A stretch of 64,000 bases of DNA, taken from the NCBI GenBank assembly GCA_022478985.1, contig JAKSZP010000185.1:1-64000 (forward strand), written 5' to 3'. Below the pieces are notes generated by a model that did no database searches, was not told the DNA's origin, and saw only the letters and a list, made by a program, of their open reading frames with translations. The stretch comes from Massospora cicadina. Taxonomy: Eukaryota; Entomophthoromycota; Entomophthoromycetes; Entomophthorales; Entomophthoraceae. Positions 34,033 through 46,130 of this stretch are shown piece by piece. A program made the translations under genes and the position numbers. Each line of letters begins with the position of its first letter. Position 1 is the stretch's first letter.

Positions 34033-36038
34033 TGTCATGGATCCTTCTAACTAAAGTAAGACTGGGCTTTTAATCTGGGTGTGTGACACCCAGTAAAAAG
34101 CCCAGAATGTCAGTGGAATAGCAGCCCAAATGATTTGGAGGAGTGACGCCCTATGGTTTCTGTGAGGGTAGTTAAAGTCTAGTAATGTACCAAATGCCTC
34201 CATAGCTAACCAGATGGCTGCAATGGAGCAACAGCGGGTCTTGATGGGGCAACCCCAAAGATGGGAGAGGCATGGAGGATGACCAATCCAACTAGATTTG
34301 CAGTTGCTGTCATTTGATTCAGTCCAAAATCTACAGGTTCAGTTTTATAATTATAAAAATCCTTGAGTTCATTAACCCTTTCAATGCTACGTTTTTGGCA
34401 AGATGTTGACCCCCCGTGCTGAGGTTTTTTACATTTTTACTCTCTGTGTATAGAGGATGATAGAAATTAAATATCTATTTATATCATCATCTTTACATAA
34501 AAAGTTAAAAAATAAAAAAACACAGCACAGGGGGGTCAAAATTTAATCAAAAATGTAGCACTGAAAGGGTCAAAGACGCATTGATGTGTCAGTAGCACTG
34601 AAAGGTTTTTATGTTGCAGACCCACTAAAATGAGATTGGGTTAACAAATCAAATCAAATTGTTTTGCTTCAAATATGGGGTAAGCTTAATCATCATCTCG
34701 TAAATGTTGGGGTGTTTCAAACTGCTACACAGAGTTGGAAAGTTGTTGGTATGGCCGATCAGTTTTTAATATTGTAAAATGGGGTGGATTGCCCTAAGAA
34801 ATAATGTTCCAGATGATCTGGAAAATGGGTTTGCCTCAAGGTGGTGAGGATAGACATTCATTGCTATGAACGATGTATCAAAATTGGTGAATTGGGAGGC
34901 CACATCTCATCCAGATCGCGCTGAACCAGTGATGGATTGGTGAGTTGAATTAGGCAAAGGATGATGGCCATCCCATGTGAGGGGAGTAAAAATTTGGGTT
35001 GTCCAGGTCACGCCAAATCAGCGGTGGAATGATGAACAGATCTGGCAGTTTAGGGAGCCCTTCTGGTATGGCGGATTGGAAAAGCAGGTCAGTAGTCTAA
35101 TTTCTGAGAAACTCAGCTAGCACACAGTGAGCTGCTAGATCAATGAATTGGAGTGCCCATTCAACAATCATCAGGACCAGAATGATGATTGCGGAGTGTT
35201 TAGTAGGATTAAAAGAAAGAATATTGGTAGAAAGTGAGCTGTCAGAGTCTGTGGAGAAGGTTTTTGTAACTAAAGACTTTATTTAAAAAACAAAAAAGTG
35301 AACTGATAACTGACCTTAGGAAAATCTTTTGTATTTTTATATTTTTAGGTGAGGGAAGGAATTGGGGGATGGCTTGAACTAGGCTGGCTCACATGATATC
35401 TGAACTGTTCATCCTGGGTTGATGTTGCAAATTGCAGCCTATATTTAAGGGGTTGTCAAATAGTTTACATACGGGGTTGTAGAAGCTCTGACAATGAAAC
35501 TTCCAGATAATGGCGGATGTACTCTTACCAGTCCAAACTAGATCATATTTGCTCAGATCATATGCTTGGCGTAATTGGTTTTCATTGGATTAATTAGATG
35601 AATGTTTAAATTATAATTTTTTGGGAATGAACTTTTGACTTATATTGGCGCCCCATGGCCCAGAATCTCGTATATTGTGTATTAAACCAGCTTTTCTGAC
35701 TCAGTAACGCTTTTCTGGGTTTCAAATTTGATTTTTCCAATTTTAAAGGGGGTGGGGGATGACAGGGTGGGGGCTATATCAGGGTGGAGGTCCTGCTTAT
35801 GGCCTCTGGACAGAACTATTTTCCTACTGACCTCCTTGATAATATCCAAAAGGGAAGAAGTCTGGAAAGGGGGTACATTAAGAGGATTTTTGAAGCTAAA
35901 GCAGTTACCAAACGATCATCAACATGAGCCAAGTCACTCAGTTGAACCAAGGGATCCACAGGTGCCTTAGGTCCCTTCTTTCATCTCTAAAGTAACTTCC
36001 CACGGTCCAAACTAAGAGGTTAGGTTTCCAGACTTACG
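34033..36038 (-). repeat. G4 3' LTR, containing a MITE
   Basis: On the minus strand it begins CGTAAGTCTGG at 36038 and ends ATCCATGACA at 34033. It aligns in blocks with the other chromovirus LTRs: CTTGGCTCATGTTGATGATC near 35920, an AAATAAAG polyadenylation signal near 35290, the frame SAIIILVLMIVEWALQFI near 35180, and a hydrophobic frame AAIPLTFWAFYWV near 34110. Without the 194-bp MITE it is about 1.8 kb, longer than the 1.29-1.37 kb of its relatives, so it probably holds one more unrecognised insert. Confidence 0.75.
34376..34569. mobile_element. piggyBac-like MITE in the G4 LTR
   Basis: A 194-bp non-coding palindromic element. The left end CCCTTTCAATGCTACGTTTT pairs with the right end, whose reverse complement reads CCCTTTCAGTGCTACATTTT. 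The inverted repeats continue inward for about 70 bp with mismatches. It is flanked by TTAA (34372-34375) and TCAA (34570-34573), consistent with a TTAA target duplication with one transition. CCCTTT ends with TTAA targets are typical of piggyBac-group elements. It would need a transposase from elsewhere. Confidence 0.82.
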
Positions 36039-37800
36039 TTTTACTTTTTTTAACAGTAAAAAAATTCTACCTCCTGGTACATGAACCAGGGTGTAGTTCT
36101 TGTGACTGGTTGGGAGTTTGATGAACGGAATAGCAGCTTTTTATTAGGCGGACAAGGGGCCTCCGGATGTGACTCATGAACTCAGCCACCAGCTCCTTAC
36201 AACTCTCACAGTCCCTTGTGCTTAACCAACTACTTTTATAGACAGGGTAACTTTTTATGTGACAAGGTACGATACAGTTCTCCTGGATTTCTTTGAGGCC
36301 AGTATCGCCTCAACTTCTGCCTCCTGAGAATCCACCATAATTATAGGCTCTGGGGTATTAGGTTGCTCTCCCATAAAGGGGGATAATTGGGAAAATTTGG
36401 AATACATTATTTTGTTTCTAATGGGCTGGAAGCTTGATGCTTATGCACCATTGACCAAATCTTTTTTCCGCTTCAAAGGTCCCTGAGCTCTTACTAGCCA
36501 AGTTCCATGAGGGTACCTTCATAATTAAGTGAAGGGGTTCAAGCATAACAAGTGAGCCTTCTGAGTTATTGGCTTGGAAGTCGTACATATCAGCAAACTT
36601 CTTTATAATCTCCAATGGCTTTAAAAAGAGTTCTTGACCAAGTTTTTGGGTGTCTGAAATCTTGGTGATGCAGTCCTCCGCTGCAGGAACCACAGAGGTC
36701 AGGTGTGTCACACTATGGAAAATGGATTATAGCCCAAAGTAGCCTCAAATGGGTAAAATTTAGTGGAAGTGTGTAGCGCATTGTTGTAATCAAATTGCTC
36801 CAGAGGGAGGTCCATAGCCTTGTATCCTAGGTGGCTGAGAAATAACAATGTAAATATTGTTCTAGGACTGGATCAATACTCTCAGGTTGCCCATCTGATT
36901 GTAAGTGATATTCCATAGAACTCCAAAGCTTGATACTGTGGAGTTCCAGCAAGGCGTCCCAAATTTAGCTTAGATTTGGGCTGCGATCACTCACAATTTT
37001 CATTGAAAGTCTAAACCTGGCGAACACATAAGTGATAAAGAGATCTGAGGTACCTGAAATGAGATGGTTTTCTGATATGGGATAAATAGCGCAAACTTGG
37101 TGACCTATATACAATCACCATTATGGCATCAAACTCCTTTATACATGGGAAGTTTCACAATGAAGTCTTCTGAGAAAGATGTCCAGGGGCCTTCAACTTG
37201 TTGCAGTGGGTGGAGAAGACGTTTTTCCCTTGTACAGTCAGGTTTGTTTCAAACGCAAGTAATACAGCTCACTACCCAGCTTGGGATGTCCTCGGAGAGC
37301 CCAGGCTAATTGTAGGTTCTTTTGAGTAGTTTGGCACACTTATCTGAACCAGGATGGCCTAATGAAGGTGGGGCGTAATGATCTTAAAAACCTGCATTTT
37401 CAAGGTAGTTGAGACCCAAATTATATCTTGAAAGAAACTGTCCCATTTTTTAAGGCATACAAAGGGCCGTTTGTGCTGCCTAATCTACAGGTCATTCACC
37501 AACTCTATCCCATCAGAGTAACATAGTTGACATGCCAAAATGCGTTCACAAATGGGTCTTTCTATGGCCAGATCAGCATATGATACTGCAAGTGGAGCCA
37601 TGTGAGGATTATGGAGGAAAGTACCACTATGGTAAGCTCAGACACGTCATCCTCTGGGCCTGAAACCATGGAAGGTTTGCAGCTCAGCATATCAGGTGTC
37701 ACGTTTAGTGGCCCTTTTATAAAATTGTATTTGAAGTGTAAAATTGCAAGAATTGAAGATATGTGCCTGGCAATTGCCTAGCTTCTGGGGTTTGTGATAG
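36039..37800 (-). pseudogene. G4 chromovirus: RNase H tail, integrase and chromodomain
   Basis: On the minus strand the RNase H-integrase linker KGPLNVTPDMLS lies near 37700. Integrase traces follow: KIVSDRSPNL near 37000, DGQPESIDPVLEQYLHCY near 36900 with the catalytic glutamate, and FDYNNALHTSTKFYPFEA near 36790. The open part 36711-36418 holds the C-terminal region ending in LVMLEPLHLIMKVPSWNLAS. A chromodomain trace, EVEAILASKKSRRTVSYLV, is near 36330. The purine-rich AAAAAAAGTAAAA just before the LTR may be the polypurine tract. The sequence resumes at 62914 beyond G3. Confidence 0.82.
37796..37800. repeat. Target-site duplication of G3, left copy
   Basis: GATAG occurs immediately before the G3 5' LTR start TGTAATTCAGG at 37801, and again at 62914-62918 directly after the 3' LTR end CTGACA. 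The match is perfect over 5 bp, the usual Ty3/gypsy size. Confidence 0.95.
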
Positions 37801-37924
37801 TGTAATTCAGGTAGAGCGCCCCTTGCACTTGAATCAGGTGGTAAGCCCTTTCCCTTATAAAGGAAGGTCCAAAAGGCTGGCCGCTTCCCTCATCTCCCAG
37901 GGTGATCTTTCCCGTGCTGTGGAC
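37801..37924 (+). repeat. G3 5' LTR, first piece
   Basis: It starts TGTAATTCAGGTAGAGCG and aligns with the beginning of the 3' LTR at 61621. A TATA-like CCCTTATAAAGGAAGG lies at about 37851-37866, placing a possible transcription start roughly 90 bp into the LTR. It ends at TGGAC (37920-37924), the left copy of the degraded duplication made by the antisense solo LTR. Confidence 0.85.
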
Positions 37925-38062
37925 TGTCATAGCAATGGCAGATAAAGTTTAGACCAGCCTGCCAGTCGGGATGCAGAAGCATCCAAAAGGCGAGTCAGAA
38001 TGCCAGGGGCATTGCCGCAAAAACAAAGTTTAAGTGTACTAGATTTGCATAACAAGAGTGTG

Positions 38063-38260
38063 TCAATGAGCCACAAATGCAAAGGACAACCCAGCAAGGA
38101 ACCAGGCTGTTGCAGCCCTAGGGCTAATGGGCCTGGATGTAGGGAGTTGTAAGATTGGGAAAAATTTCAAAAAATTCTTGGCACAATAAGCCCAAGTGAC
38201 TATGGCAGGGATCAAAATTAAAAATTTGACTGAGACAGCCCAGTCAAACCTGTGGGCCAT
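38063..38260 (-). CDS. Hydrophobic LTR-encoded frame in the antisense solo LTR
   Basis: A 65-residue frame from ATG, in the sense direction of its LTR and at the position equivalent to 21087-21398. It shows FDWAVSVKFLILIPAIVTWA, the same spaced W-A-hydrophobic pattern with a later I/V-x-W as the other LTR copies, and could span a membrane once or twice. A second hydrophobic block (PLAF, stop, LAFWMLLHPDWQAGLN near 37995-37945) has a single TGG-to-TGA stop in it. Function unknown. Confidence 0.35.
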   Translation of the reverse strand: MAHRFDWAVSVKFLILIPAIVTWAYCAKNFLKFFPILQLPTSRPISPRAATAWFLAGLSFAFVAH

Positions 38261-38388
38261 GGCTGAACATTGTAATTGTCATAGGGGTTCAGCAAGAAAA
38301 AATTGAACTTCATTAAGTAAATATGAGTGGGGGGGGAAGATTTTTATTTAATTTTAAAATAAGAGGATTTACCATCAATTTTCCCAGC

Positions 38389-39190
38389 TGTAAAAACTGT
38401 GGGGTTTTCACTGGTGCACAAGTTCACTTAACTGCTGGCTCTAGAATTAAATGTGGACTTTCTAATTGTATGAAGACAATAAACTTAGTTAAGCTATGAT
38501 TAATGGGTAGGTTTGGCCCTACTCTGTTGGATAAAGATATAACAAGTGACTTTGCCTCACTCTGGCAATATATAAGGAGTTAAGTTACTTAAGCCTCACT
38601 CTGGTTTTGACAATTAGATAGTAAGTACTTCTTCACAACTTCACCTTGAATTAAACAATCAACAATTGAAAATGATAAAGTATTCACAGTTCTAAGGTAT
38701 TAATTATATATAATTAGGGAATATTTATAGGTGAAATTAATGGAATACATGTGTTAGGGGCAAGTCATGGTAACCACAATGGTCTCAGCATGCCTAGCTG
38801 ACAATAAAAGGATATCAGTTTTATTTTGGTAAAGATTCCAGTTGATTTTCACGAGGAATAAGATATTTAAATCACCATTTATTTCAGCCCACATGTTGGC
38901 TACCAAACACAACTTTTTCCATGAGTATTTACCCATTTCAAGCCAACTTACTCATATTCCACGTTGTCAGCAACAATCCCCAAGAAAACAGTAATCATAA
39001 CTATCATTGGATATGATCCTGTGAAAATTATTAATTAATCATAAGGTTTGTTATTATTGAAAAATAGAGGACAAATAAATTGTCAGCTAAAGCTTAATTT
39101 TTAGACTAAATTAAATATACAAACCAGAAATTTAGATAATTAAAGCTTAAATAATCCCAAGCTGGATAATGTGGTTTATAAAATTCCACA
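38389..39190 (-). repeat. G1 3' LTR
   Basis: It matches 46677-47480 over its whole length with moderate divergence. Shared blocks include GGGGTTTTCACTGGTG, TTTCACAACTTCACCTTGAA-type and GGTAACCACAATGGTCTCAG sequences. A purine-rich GCGAAGGGATG precedes it on the minus strand (39191-39201) and is the likely polypurine tract. The short frames inside it are not conserved. Confidence 0.93.
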
Positions 39191-39201
39191 CATCCCTTCG
39201 C

Positions 39202-40620
39202 TTGACCAGATTATCAGCTAAAGAATTCCTCCTCAAATACTTCCCACTATGAGCGAGTCCTGGCTATTCTGTCTGAAACGGACGCCTCCCTTTTTTTAGC
39301 AATGTCACAAACCACCTAAAGCGGTATACTTTCCCTTCCCACCAGATCTAGCACACTGAGTCAACCTGATTTGGTTAACCCCTCCTCCAATATTGCCACA
39401 ATGGTGCTTATTTTTATAGAAGGAATAGAGTTGGCCATTTCTTCAATAAATTCTCAGCCTCTAATCCCACGTTCTCCTTCTGTCAATCTCGATTTTGAGT
39501 CATTATTGGATTTGGTTCCATCCATTATAAATCCAGCAATTGCCCTTGAGCCCAATGAAGTGATTTCCCCAATTTGGACCATTTTTTTCTTAATCAAGTA
39601 GGATCTTCTCCCTGAATTCCTGTTTCAAATTGGGCAGTTTTAATAGCCAACAATATTGTCAACTAAATTGGCAATTGATAATGACTAGAATGTTGAGCTT
39701 CCCTATCAGGGACTTTGGGGGAGATTGACCCAAGCCATCAGCATTTCCTTTGCCTCCCATGACCTTGATAATTTGCTCATTTGAGATATTGCAGCTTATG
39801 CACTTTGGTTCACAGGTAAGTAATTTGCATATGGGCTGCCCCACTCACTGCATTGCTGAATTTTAATCAATCCTTCCTCTTCCATTTTTAGGAGGCCCGC
39901 AGCCACCGCCTCCAAGATTCCATTCATTGCCTGCACAGTTACTTTGCAGCTTAGGCTATCCAGGGGTATCTCCCATTAACGGCAATAATTGGGGGCATGG
40001 TTTGACAGCCACCCATGCATCTCCCCTGATCATTGTTTTCTCATATGGCAAGTGTTTTTGACAAAGCTCATTGTCAAGAACTTTGTTACAGCTTCCAGCT
40101 CCTGAGCCATATAGAGATTAAATGGACTTATTTGCTGATTTCATTTTCCTAAATTTCTGTTTCCCCATGATCTAGGGTTTCCCGTCTTGCTAATTTGGAC
40201 ATCCCAATCACTCTCCAATTGTAGCATATTCTCAGAATTCCCCTTAGGTCCAAAAAACTTGGTCTCACCTTGCTTTAACCCTTGCTAATTTCCGATCCCA
40301 GATTAACTTTAATGGCCTCTTTCATGATATTGATGCTAACCTCCCTCCCCCAGAGGCATCAAAAAAGAGTTTGCAATTTACAACTCAAGGCTTTAAAATA
40401 AAAATAATATTACTAAAATATAGTGTTTTTTTCTTTTTCTTGTTTTTTTCATAAGAAATATAATAAAATTTCGTTTCCTCATTTTTCATATTTTATAATA
40501 TAATTATATTTTTTCATTTACTAATTAAATCTTTTATATATATACCTATTTCATCAATTCTTAATATTTTTATATCTTTTTTTAATTCCATTTTAAGGAA
40601 TTTGTTACGTAGTCTATTAA
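39202..40620. other. Unrecognised 1.4 kb of G1 between integrase and 3' LTR
   Basis: This is long for the 3' non-coding part of a Ty3/gypsy element. Frames at 39371-39601 (plus, 76 residues) and 39844-39659 (minus, 61 residues, with a cysteine cluster) have no recognised domain. The stretch 40390-40620 is extremely AT-rich. It may be an extra gene-like region of G1 or an unrelated insertion, and I see no flanking duplication. Confidence 0.4.
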
Positions 40621-40622
40621 TT

Positions 40623-41700
40623 TCACAACCACTGGGAACTTTTATTTATCATGTAGGCATCATTTACCATTTTTGAAATAACCTCAAATGATCCCAACCA
40701 TAACGCATCTAGCTTATTTTGGCGACCAAACCCATGTGTATCACAATAGGCTACACGTTCCAACAGTAAATTCCCTAAGGGTAGATCTACTCTTATAATT
40801 GGCTTTCTTGGCTTAATATCTCTTTTGATTGTTGTATCACAAGCTTCAGATTGGAGATCCACTATTATGTTTGCTAGCTAATATAGGTATTTATACATGC
40901 TCATTCCATGATCCAGCTCCACTGCCACGTAGAGAATTGGTGGCAATGCTGCCCTGCAACTGTATAATAACTTGAATAGCATTTTTACCATCGCCAAATG
41001 GAAAAAGATGTATGCAAAAGTAACCAAACTCAGATTATATGCCTAAGATGACACTTTACCTGAGATCAGCTTCCTTGGCATAGCGGCAAGCATTCCATTG
41101 ACTTGTTTAACAACTACATTAGTTTCAGGTCAATAGGGTGCAGATATCACCCCTTTGATCCCCATTAAATTATTCAGGCATGGAATTACAAATGAGTGAA
41201 ATTTGTCTTATTGTTGCTCAGCAACACTTTAGGACACCCATGTTAATACGCCACCTGCTCAGGAAGAAATTTCACTGTATTTAGTGCATCAGCTCAGCTT
41301 GAGGCTTGGGTTATGACCCAACTCATAAGGTGGTCAATCGCTACTATGGTGTAATATACCCCACCCATACTCACACTTAATGGTCCCACAACATCGATTG
41401 AGACCATGTGCCATGCAAATACTGGCTTCACTAATTGGTAATTCGTCATGTTTTATGTGGCTTGTGGAGCTGTTACTCCATGCAACAGGTAAAATAATCA
41501 GCAACATCATAACTTAGGGACTCCCAATAGTAGTATTTCTTAATGTGTTTGAGCATCTTTTTTAACCCACCATGCCCAATAACATTGTGGGCGGCCCAAA
41601 TTATTTCAGTGCATTCCAAATGTTTTGGAAACAAAAGCCTCTTTTTTCCATTTTTTTGAATAATTGACCGTTGATGAATTTTGGTCTTCTCCATCGCCTT
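40623..41700 (-). pseudogene. G1 integrase
   Basis: The N-terminal zinc-binding domain is at 41694-41473, around AHNVIGHGGLKKMLKHIKKY, with both histidines kept. The core between 41450 and 40950 is broken by stops. The C-terminal GPF-type module is read at 40862-40623, ending in ALWLGSFEVISKMVNDAYMI. No chromodomain follows, which separates G1, G2 and G5 from the chromoviruses G0, G3 and G4. Confidence 0.78.
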
Positions 41701-41849
41701 TTTCAGCGCTTTCTAAATTTTGACTGATTGTTCTTGTAACTCCCCATAGATCATTAGCTTGAATAGGTTATCAGAACGATCTTGCACAGCAAGAACGACT
41801 GGTAACCTCTATAAACCATCACCGTTCTGATTTTCATCTCCATCCTGAT

Positions 41850-42180
41850 GTTATATTTCAAAATCGTAGGCTTGCAACTTCAAAGCCCTCCACGCCAATC
41901 TCCCTTCTGGCTCTTTGAGGTTATGAAGCTACTGGAGAGAGGCGTGGTCAGTCATGACCTTAAAATGTGTTCTGTGGATATAGACTCAAAATTGCTTGCA
42001 GGAATATATAACTGAAAGACATTCTTGTTCCATGACCATATAGTTCCTCTTGGCCTTTGAAAGAGTTAAGCTGACATATGCCATGGGGTGTTCATCACCA
42101 TTTTCGTTTACTTGACTAAGGACGGCTCCTATTGCCATCAGCAATGCATCTAATTTAGTAACAAAATTTTTTTTCAAAAT
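41850..42180 (-). pseudogene. G1 RNase H
   Basis: The frame 42177-41986 reads KLDALLMAIGAVLSQ, then HPMAYVSLTL, then VMEQECLSVIYSCKQF, giving the catalytic aspartate and glutamate. The motif MTDHASLQ follows in another frame near 41950, with LKEPEGRLAW beyond it. The order and wording match the G2 RNase H. Confidence 0.82.
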
Positions 42181-42279
42181 TTGGATTTTTTAGAATCAGA
42201 ATCAATGTCAAATATTTGCTCAATTCATCAAATATGATTTGAGACTCATCCTACAGATGAATCCCTTCTTTGGATCTTT

Positions 42280-43020
42280 CTATAAATGAAAAAGCAGATC
42301 ATCTATTTTCACAAAATCCTTAATGAATTGGTGATAGTAGCTGACCGTTCCAAGTAAAACTTTAATACCCTGAACGTTCTTAGGGACCAACATTTGTTTG
42401 ATAATTTTTACCTTCTGGTCTTGGGGCTTGAGTCCCTCTGCATTGATTACAAATCCCAAGTATTCAAATTCCTCTTTAAAGAAATGGCACTTTCTTGGCT
42501 TAATCTTGAGATTTGCAGAAGCCAGTCGCTTAAACACTTCTTCAATGTGGTTTAGGTGATCGTGAACGTTCAGCTAAATACATTCTTATTGTCCAGATAG
42601 ACAAGGACACAGGACAGCTTCAGATCTGATATAATTGTGTCCATTGCCCGCTGGAAAGTCGCAGGGGCGTCACACAAGCCTTGAGGCATCCTTTTTGATT
42701 GGTACAGCCATTTTTCCATGATAATGACACACTTCTCTTGGTCCTCTGGGGGCATATCTATCTGCAAATAACTGGAGATTAAATCCATAGCGGAGAAAAA
42801 AATGACTCACCCTAACTGGTCCAGTGCATCATCAATATTAGACAGGAGATAAAAGTCCTTTTTCGTGATTTTACTCACCTGATGGTAAACAATCATGACT
42901 CAATTTGATCCATCTTTCTTTTTAACAGTTAATATGGACTTGCCCATGGCCTGGACGACAGTATGAAATACTGTGATCTATGAGTTTTTTTATCTCTTTT
43001 GCAAAAACTGCCTCTGCCGC
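42280..43020 (-). pseudogene. G1 reverse transcriptase
   Basis: Blocks in order: FAKEIKKLID near 43000, QIDMPPEDQEKCVII near 42760, MPQGLCDAPATFQRAMDTI near 42690, then VYLDNKNVFS near 42595 and LKIKPRKCHFFKEEFEYLGF near 42500. The catalytic YLDD box has become YLDN, so the second metal-binding aspartate is lost. Frames 42788-42570 and 42537-42280 are separated by a shift. Confidence 0.9.
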
Positions 43021-43499
43021 CCTAGACCTTCTAATAGGCCTCAATAGAAACGGTCCAGCATCCCAAGTATTGACTTAGTCAAAACATTCTTCATGCACCC
43101 AAGATAATGGTCATCTTGCGCAAAAAATAACTCAGTATTTTTCAAATAAGGACAGAACTATGTCCTTCTGAACTCCATTGACCCAGCTAACTGATCCCTT
43201 TTGATTACCGAGTTGATATTTCCATTGGTATCCTTTAGTAATACTAACTCATCTAATTCTCCAAATTTGAGTAACTAAGACTCTCCAATACTGGTTTAAA
43301 CTGGTCTAATGCAACTATCCGGTGCCAGTTGACTTTTAACAGAGCTTTTCCAGATTGGATAAAAGGGCCCAAATCTCCTCATGACTAAGGATTGAAATTC
43401 CTGGGGCTACCTAAGGCTCAATCCTTGAATATTGCCAAGGAGCTTCATTTCCAAATATAACTTTTCCAGGATTTTCAAAGTCAGTCTGGTCTCCACAGA

Positions 43500-44120
43500 T
43501 TGCTGCATTCCTGCTAAATTATAAAATTTTCCTTAGAATGAACTGTGATTCCATGATTTTTGTCTACATATTTGGGTAACTTCTGGATTTTATTCCCAAC
43601 CAATTTGTAACTGCCAGGTAATATCACATCCTAATAGAATAAATTGATGAAATTATTCCTCTTACTGAGGGGCGCCTTCCCTTTGTATTGATAAATAAGC
43701 AGCAACGTCTGAGTCAGAATCTTCAAAGTGTCTTCATCAAAGTCACATTTGACACCATACTTCCACATGAAGTCAGTGCTAATGAAAATGTCATAATTCT
43801 GGTTGGCCAGAACAATCACCGGCGCCAATACAACCAAGGATCCAAACTATAGCGGCAGAGCGCTATAGGCCCCACAGGAAGTAGTAGAGTTAGGTCTGGC
43901 CGTCCCATACTGCTTCCTGTGCTTTAAATCTGGTTTGGCCTTTAATCTTCACTAATTTGATCAATACTATATTAATTGGCTCTCTAATGTCAATTATTGC
44001 CCTGATGGGGACTTGGTTTACCAAAATATCCATATAAATGCACTTTAAAAAAAAAGATAAGCTATTTTTTACTGCATGTTTGGCAGATTTGTTGGCCAAA
44101 TCCATGGTATGAATCACTGA
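43500..44120 (-). pseudogene. G1 aspartic protease
   Basis: The catalytic region reads AIIDIREPINIVLIKLV near 43990, where the expected D-T-G-A is D-I-R-E, so the enzyme is dead. The C-terminal half, VVLAPVIVLANQNYDIFIST, is read at 43837-43631 and matches the G2 block APVVVLPDNNYNMLI. Confidence 0.75.
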
Positions 44121-44499
44121 GCTGATATATCAGGGAATGTTTTTGAACTGTACCAATAAAATTAATATGTCAACTTTGTCTAATTTGTTATTCAATAAGT
44201 TGGTCTCATCTTCAGCATTTTGGACTTTTTCCACTATTTGCCAGGTATATGGGCGAGCTACCTCCTTTACAATTTTGGGGCAATCCCCTTTAATTTGTAT
44301 CTCGTTATCAGGTTTACATCTTAATAAAAAATTTGATGAAGGGGATCTAAATCAGGCTCATCCACTGATAGATCCAACTTGTCCAATTCATATAATTTAT
44401 CTGGGGGAACTTAGTTACCTGAAATTCTAGACTGTCCCTCATCTAGACTGCATGGTCTTTTCCCTACCCATTAGAAGTTTTTTGTTTCTCCTTGTCCTG

Positions 44500-46130
44500 G
44501 ACCAAATTGACCTGATTCTTTGGTTTATGTTGTCCACAGCTATTGGAAAAATGACCAGGCTGTCCACACTAATTACAAGTCAACTGGGACTTATTGTGAG
44601 GTCTAGATCCTTCATACTGTTTATCTCGTTTCCCACAATTGTTGAAATCTCTGGATTTTTTGGGGAATCTTCCTGAACCCTTATTATTGTTTGACTGGTG
44701 ATTTTGGTTTGTATGTCTGATTTGGTGCCTTAAACGTTGCTGACAAGACTTTTAGATGTTCTACCATTTGGGAAATGGTGTATTTTCTAGTAAGAGTGAA
44801 TGCCATCATTTGGTGAAAGTCTTGGTGAGGGTGCAACACGTTCTGCATCTCAATCCTTCTGTCAAAATTGGTCATCATATTAGCCCCACTGAGGATTTTT
44901 GCTTCCTCATAAAAATGATTGGCAAACGCACCCACTGTTTCATCCTTCTTGAACTGAATTCCCATGAATCCTTGATTCCTGGCTAACATCTTATTTGGAC
45001 TACTGAATTCTTTTAAAATCGCCTCCTTCACCTCCTTATAGCTCCAGTTCTCCCCACAAAGGTAAGGCAAAACAGATTTTGGAACAAGATATTAAGGCGA
45101 TTTATGATGGTGACAGCTTTCTGTCAGTCATTATAGCTGTACATCATCATCTTGAACAAATGAAAGAAGGCAGTTGCTTTATCCTGATGGAAAATGGGCA
45201 ACTTCAGAGTGCTCTTAAAATCTTTGATAATGATTGGTGCAGTATTTCTAATCAGAATTTGCACAAATGCTGGAGTTGCTTCAGGCGTAACTTCAGAAAG
45301 TGCCGCAATGGTTGGGGGGATTTCCTGAACTTATTAGATTGTGCTGTCAGCGCAACTTTCTAATTCCTTAGATGCCAATTCATACTCAAATAAATTCGCC
45401 TCGTGGTACTCATCTCATGAGAAAGTACACTTAAAGTCTTTGAGAACATCCAATCATCTAAGGACTTTTTCCTCCCAAGCCAAGCGTTTTTGTTCATTTT
45501 CCTGAAATTGACAATATTTATTGATTTCCCCTTGTAAAGTTTCTTTCAAAATTTTGAGCTCTTTCTGCAGCGTGGCCTCTCACTTTTGGACATTAAATAA
45601 ATGTTCATATAGTTCTCAATTCTATTTTTTGTATTTGAACATTTTGCTGTCTAATTTGATAACTTTAAGCTTCAACGAATCTAATTTGGATTGAGTTGCC
45701 AATTCTATTTCATTTTTATTGACAATTTTTAGTTCTATATGAAGCTTATCAATTTTGGATCTCGTTTTATTGCTTAGTCTTTCAAATTTTCTCACCATAT
45801 CTTTGACAGTATTCTTAATTTCCTGTATCCCCTTGTTCAAATTGAGCATGACCATGTGAATTTCAATGTTGGCAGCAATCATTGGCTCAGTTGCCTCCTG
45901 AGCTCAGATCAAATCAGTATAATTTGATTCAGTCAATCAGCAGTGTTTATCCACATCATGCTTCCATTGGTGATTGAACCCAATATGGTTGATAATCTCT
46001 TTGACTATCCCCAAAGTTTTGTATTCAGCTCGGCCACCAAATTCTTAATTAGTGTGTTTAACTGCTGAACACACTGCGATTTTGAGTCCAAGCTGATGCA
46101 AATCTGTTGAAAGCTGACGTCTAGTTTCAT
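44500..46130 (-). pseudogene. G1 gag with coiled coil, capsid region and zinc knuckle
   Basis: An N-terminal coiled coil (45882-45622) has heptad-like MIAANIEIHMVMLNLNKGIQ and Lys/Leu/Ile repeats. The capsid part (45070-44684, 128 residues) includes MGIQFKKDETVGAFANHFYE and the C-terminal TFKAPNQTYKPKSPV. A zinc knuckle C-x2-C-x4-H-x4-C (CGQPGHFSNSC, the first cysteine two residues earlier, one stop inside) lies at 44536-44578. Gag would package element RNA. Confidence 0.8.
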
